From the NCBI GenBank assembly GCA_927911745.1, contig CAKMQF010000147.1, positions 1 through 6,958 on the forward strand: a stretch of 6,958 bases of DNA, read 5' to 3'. The notes under the pieces are model-generated. The model was not told where the DNA came from, did not search any database, and was given only the letters and a program-made list of their open reading frames with translations. The stretch's first letter is position 1. Each line of letters opens with the position of its first letter. This DNA is from an uncultured Gemella sp. (lineage in GTDB: Bacteria > Bacillota > Bacilli > Staphylococcales > Gemellaceae). Of this stretch, positions 6,279-6,958 are shown in pieces. A program made the translations under genes and the position numbers.

Positions 6279-6958
6279 TATCGAGATATAAAAACTAAAG
6301 AATAGTTGCAGAAAAATGTACGATAATGATCAAACGGATGCTACGAGAGTTGGTATAACAACTTTACCCGATTTACCAGAAGGATATGAATTTGTAAAAC
6401 AAGGATTAGAGAGAGAAGAAACTAGACAGGTAGTAGCCCAAGAATTTGGGAAAGAACCTTATGTAAAAGATGAAGTAGGAATAAAAGTTAAACTTCAAGA
6501 AGTTGATGGGAAACTTGCAGTAGACCCTAATATAAATATTGAAGCAGATAAATTAGTTCCAGGGCATCACCTTGTATTTGATGTGAGAAAATATATACAA
6601 GATGTAGAAAAAGGCACAAAACAAGTTGTAGAATTTGTTGGAGCAGAAGGAAAAGTACCGAAAACAAATGTTCAAGAAGGTCATAAATTCTTAGGTAAAT
6701 ATAATGAAAAAACAAAAGAGACTATATGGAATGAAAAAACGCATGCTTATAATAGTGTAGAGGTTCCTGTAGTTAAAGGATATTTCGCAGATAAAAAACG
6801 AGCAGGAGGAGAAACATTAACTCCAGAAAAACCAGAAGTAACAGATACAGTAACGTATAAACATCTGGGGAAAATAGTACCAGTAGATGAAAAAGGTAAT
6901 CTAATAGCTGGTGCACAAACACCTGACTATTTAAACGATTTAAAAGATCCAACAAAAG
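6212..6958 (+). pseudogene. Continuation of the YSIRK surface protein: mucin-binding-like repeats, frame-broken and incomplete at the window edge
   Basis: Three frames must be stitched. Frame from 6212: AATPDSVEKEVTVDLYGN. Frame about 6267-6302: GKIKYRDIKTKE. Then GTT GCA GAA AAA (6305-6316), and from 6319 an open frame YDNDQTDATRVG to the window end with no stop for over 200 codons. The long segment holds LPDLPEGYEFV, then VPVVKGYFADKKRAGGETL and TDTVTYKHLGKIVPVDEKGN, a pattern I associate with MucBP/Muc_B2-type modules of Gram-positive adhesins. It has no start signal of its own; an ATG at 6316 lacks a ribosome site. Joined to the YSIRK peptide it would be a secreted wall protein binding mucin or glycans. 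That function is inferred from the repeat type. The gene is cut by the right edge. Confidence 0.75.
6760..6876 (+). repeat. Surface-protein repeat unit, copy 2
   Basis: This unit reads EVPVVKGYFADKKRAGG, then TPEKPEVTDTVTYKHLGKI, and parallels the unit at 6154-6278. It is followed by VPVDEKGNLIAGAQTP, which looks like the start of the next module. The copy is intact in frame. More copies probably lie to the right of the window. Confidence 0.6.

Noticed and set aside
5902..6958. Phase-variable ON/OFF switch in the surface-protein gene
   Set aside because: No long homopolymer or short tandem DNA repeat is present at the break points; the lesions fall in runs of two to five bases and at several places.

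Overview
The window is AT-rich DNA of a low-GC Gram-positive (Firmicutes) type, with strong A/G-rich Shine-Dalgarno sequences, consensus sigma-A promoters and a YSIRK-type secreted surface protein carrying mucin-binding-like repeats. This combination, with a Lactobacillales/Bacillales-style Kup and NagA/NagB, fits Gemella or a close oral/mucosal relative. The genus is an inference from protein style, not a measured match.

Layout: (1) Positions 74-3158 hold a leftward amino-sugar operon read nagA -> nagB -> nanM-like, with a promoter and candidate operator at about 3202-3253 and a strong terminator at 74-116. The genes form a coherent route. A sialic-acid mutarotase (NanM family) supplies the open or beta anomer of Neu5Ac. 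Lyase, kinase and epimerase steps not present here would yield GlcNAc-6-P. NagA then deacetylates GlcNAc-6-P and NagB converts GlcN-6-P to fructose-6-P and ammonia. A GC-rich hairpin and a catabolite-responsive (cre-like) site lie between nagB and nanM. (2) Positions 3171-3665 are a 495-bp divergent intergenic region holding the nagA promoter, a possible 29-residue small ORF, a weak hairpin and the kup promoter. (3) kup, a potassium transporter, runs rightward and ends at a long-stem terminator (5611-5666). (4) A rightward gene for a YSIRK surface protein begins at 5902 behind a near-perfect promoter and runs off the right edge.

The most striking property is reading-frame damage. nagA and kup each lack one base at a GAAAA run where GAAAAA would restore a family-typical protein (382 and 646 residues). 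The surface-protein gene needs about four single-base corrections within roughly 110 bp to join its signal peptide to its repeat region. nagB and nanM are intact. Three broken genes out of five, mostly at short homopolymers, point first to sequencing or assembly error. True gene decay is the alternative. I see no CRISPR array, tRNA, rRNA, insertion sequence or novel multi-gene system here.
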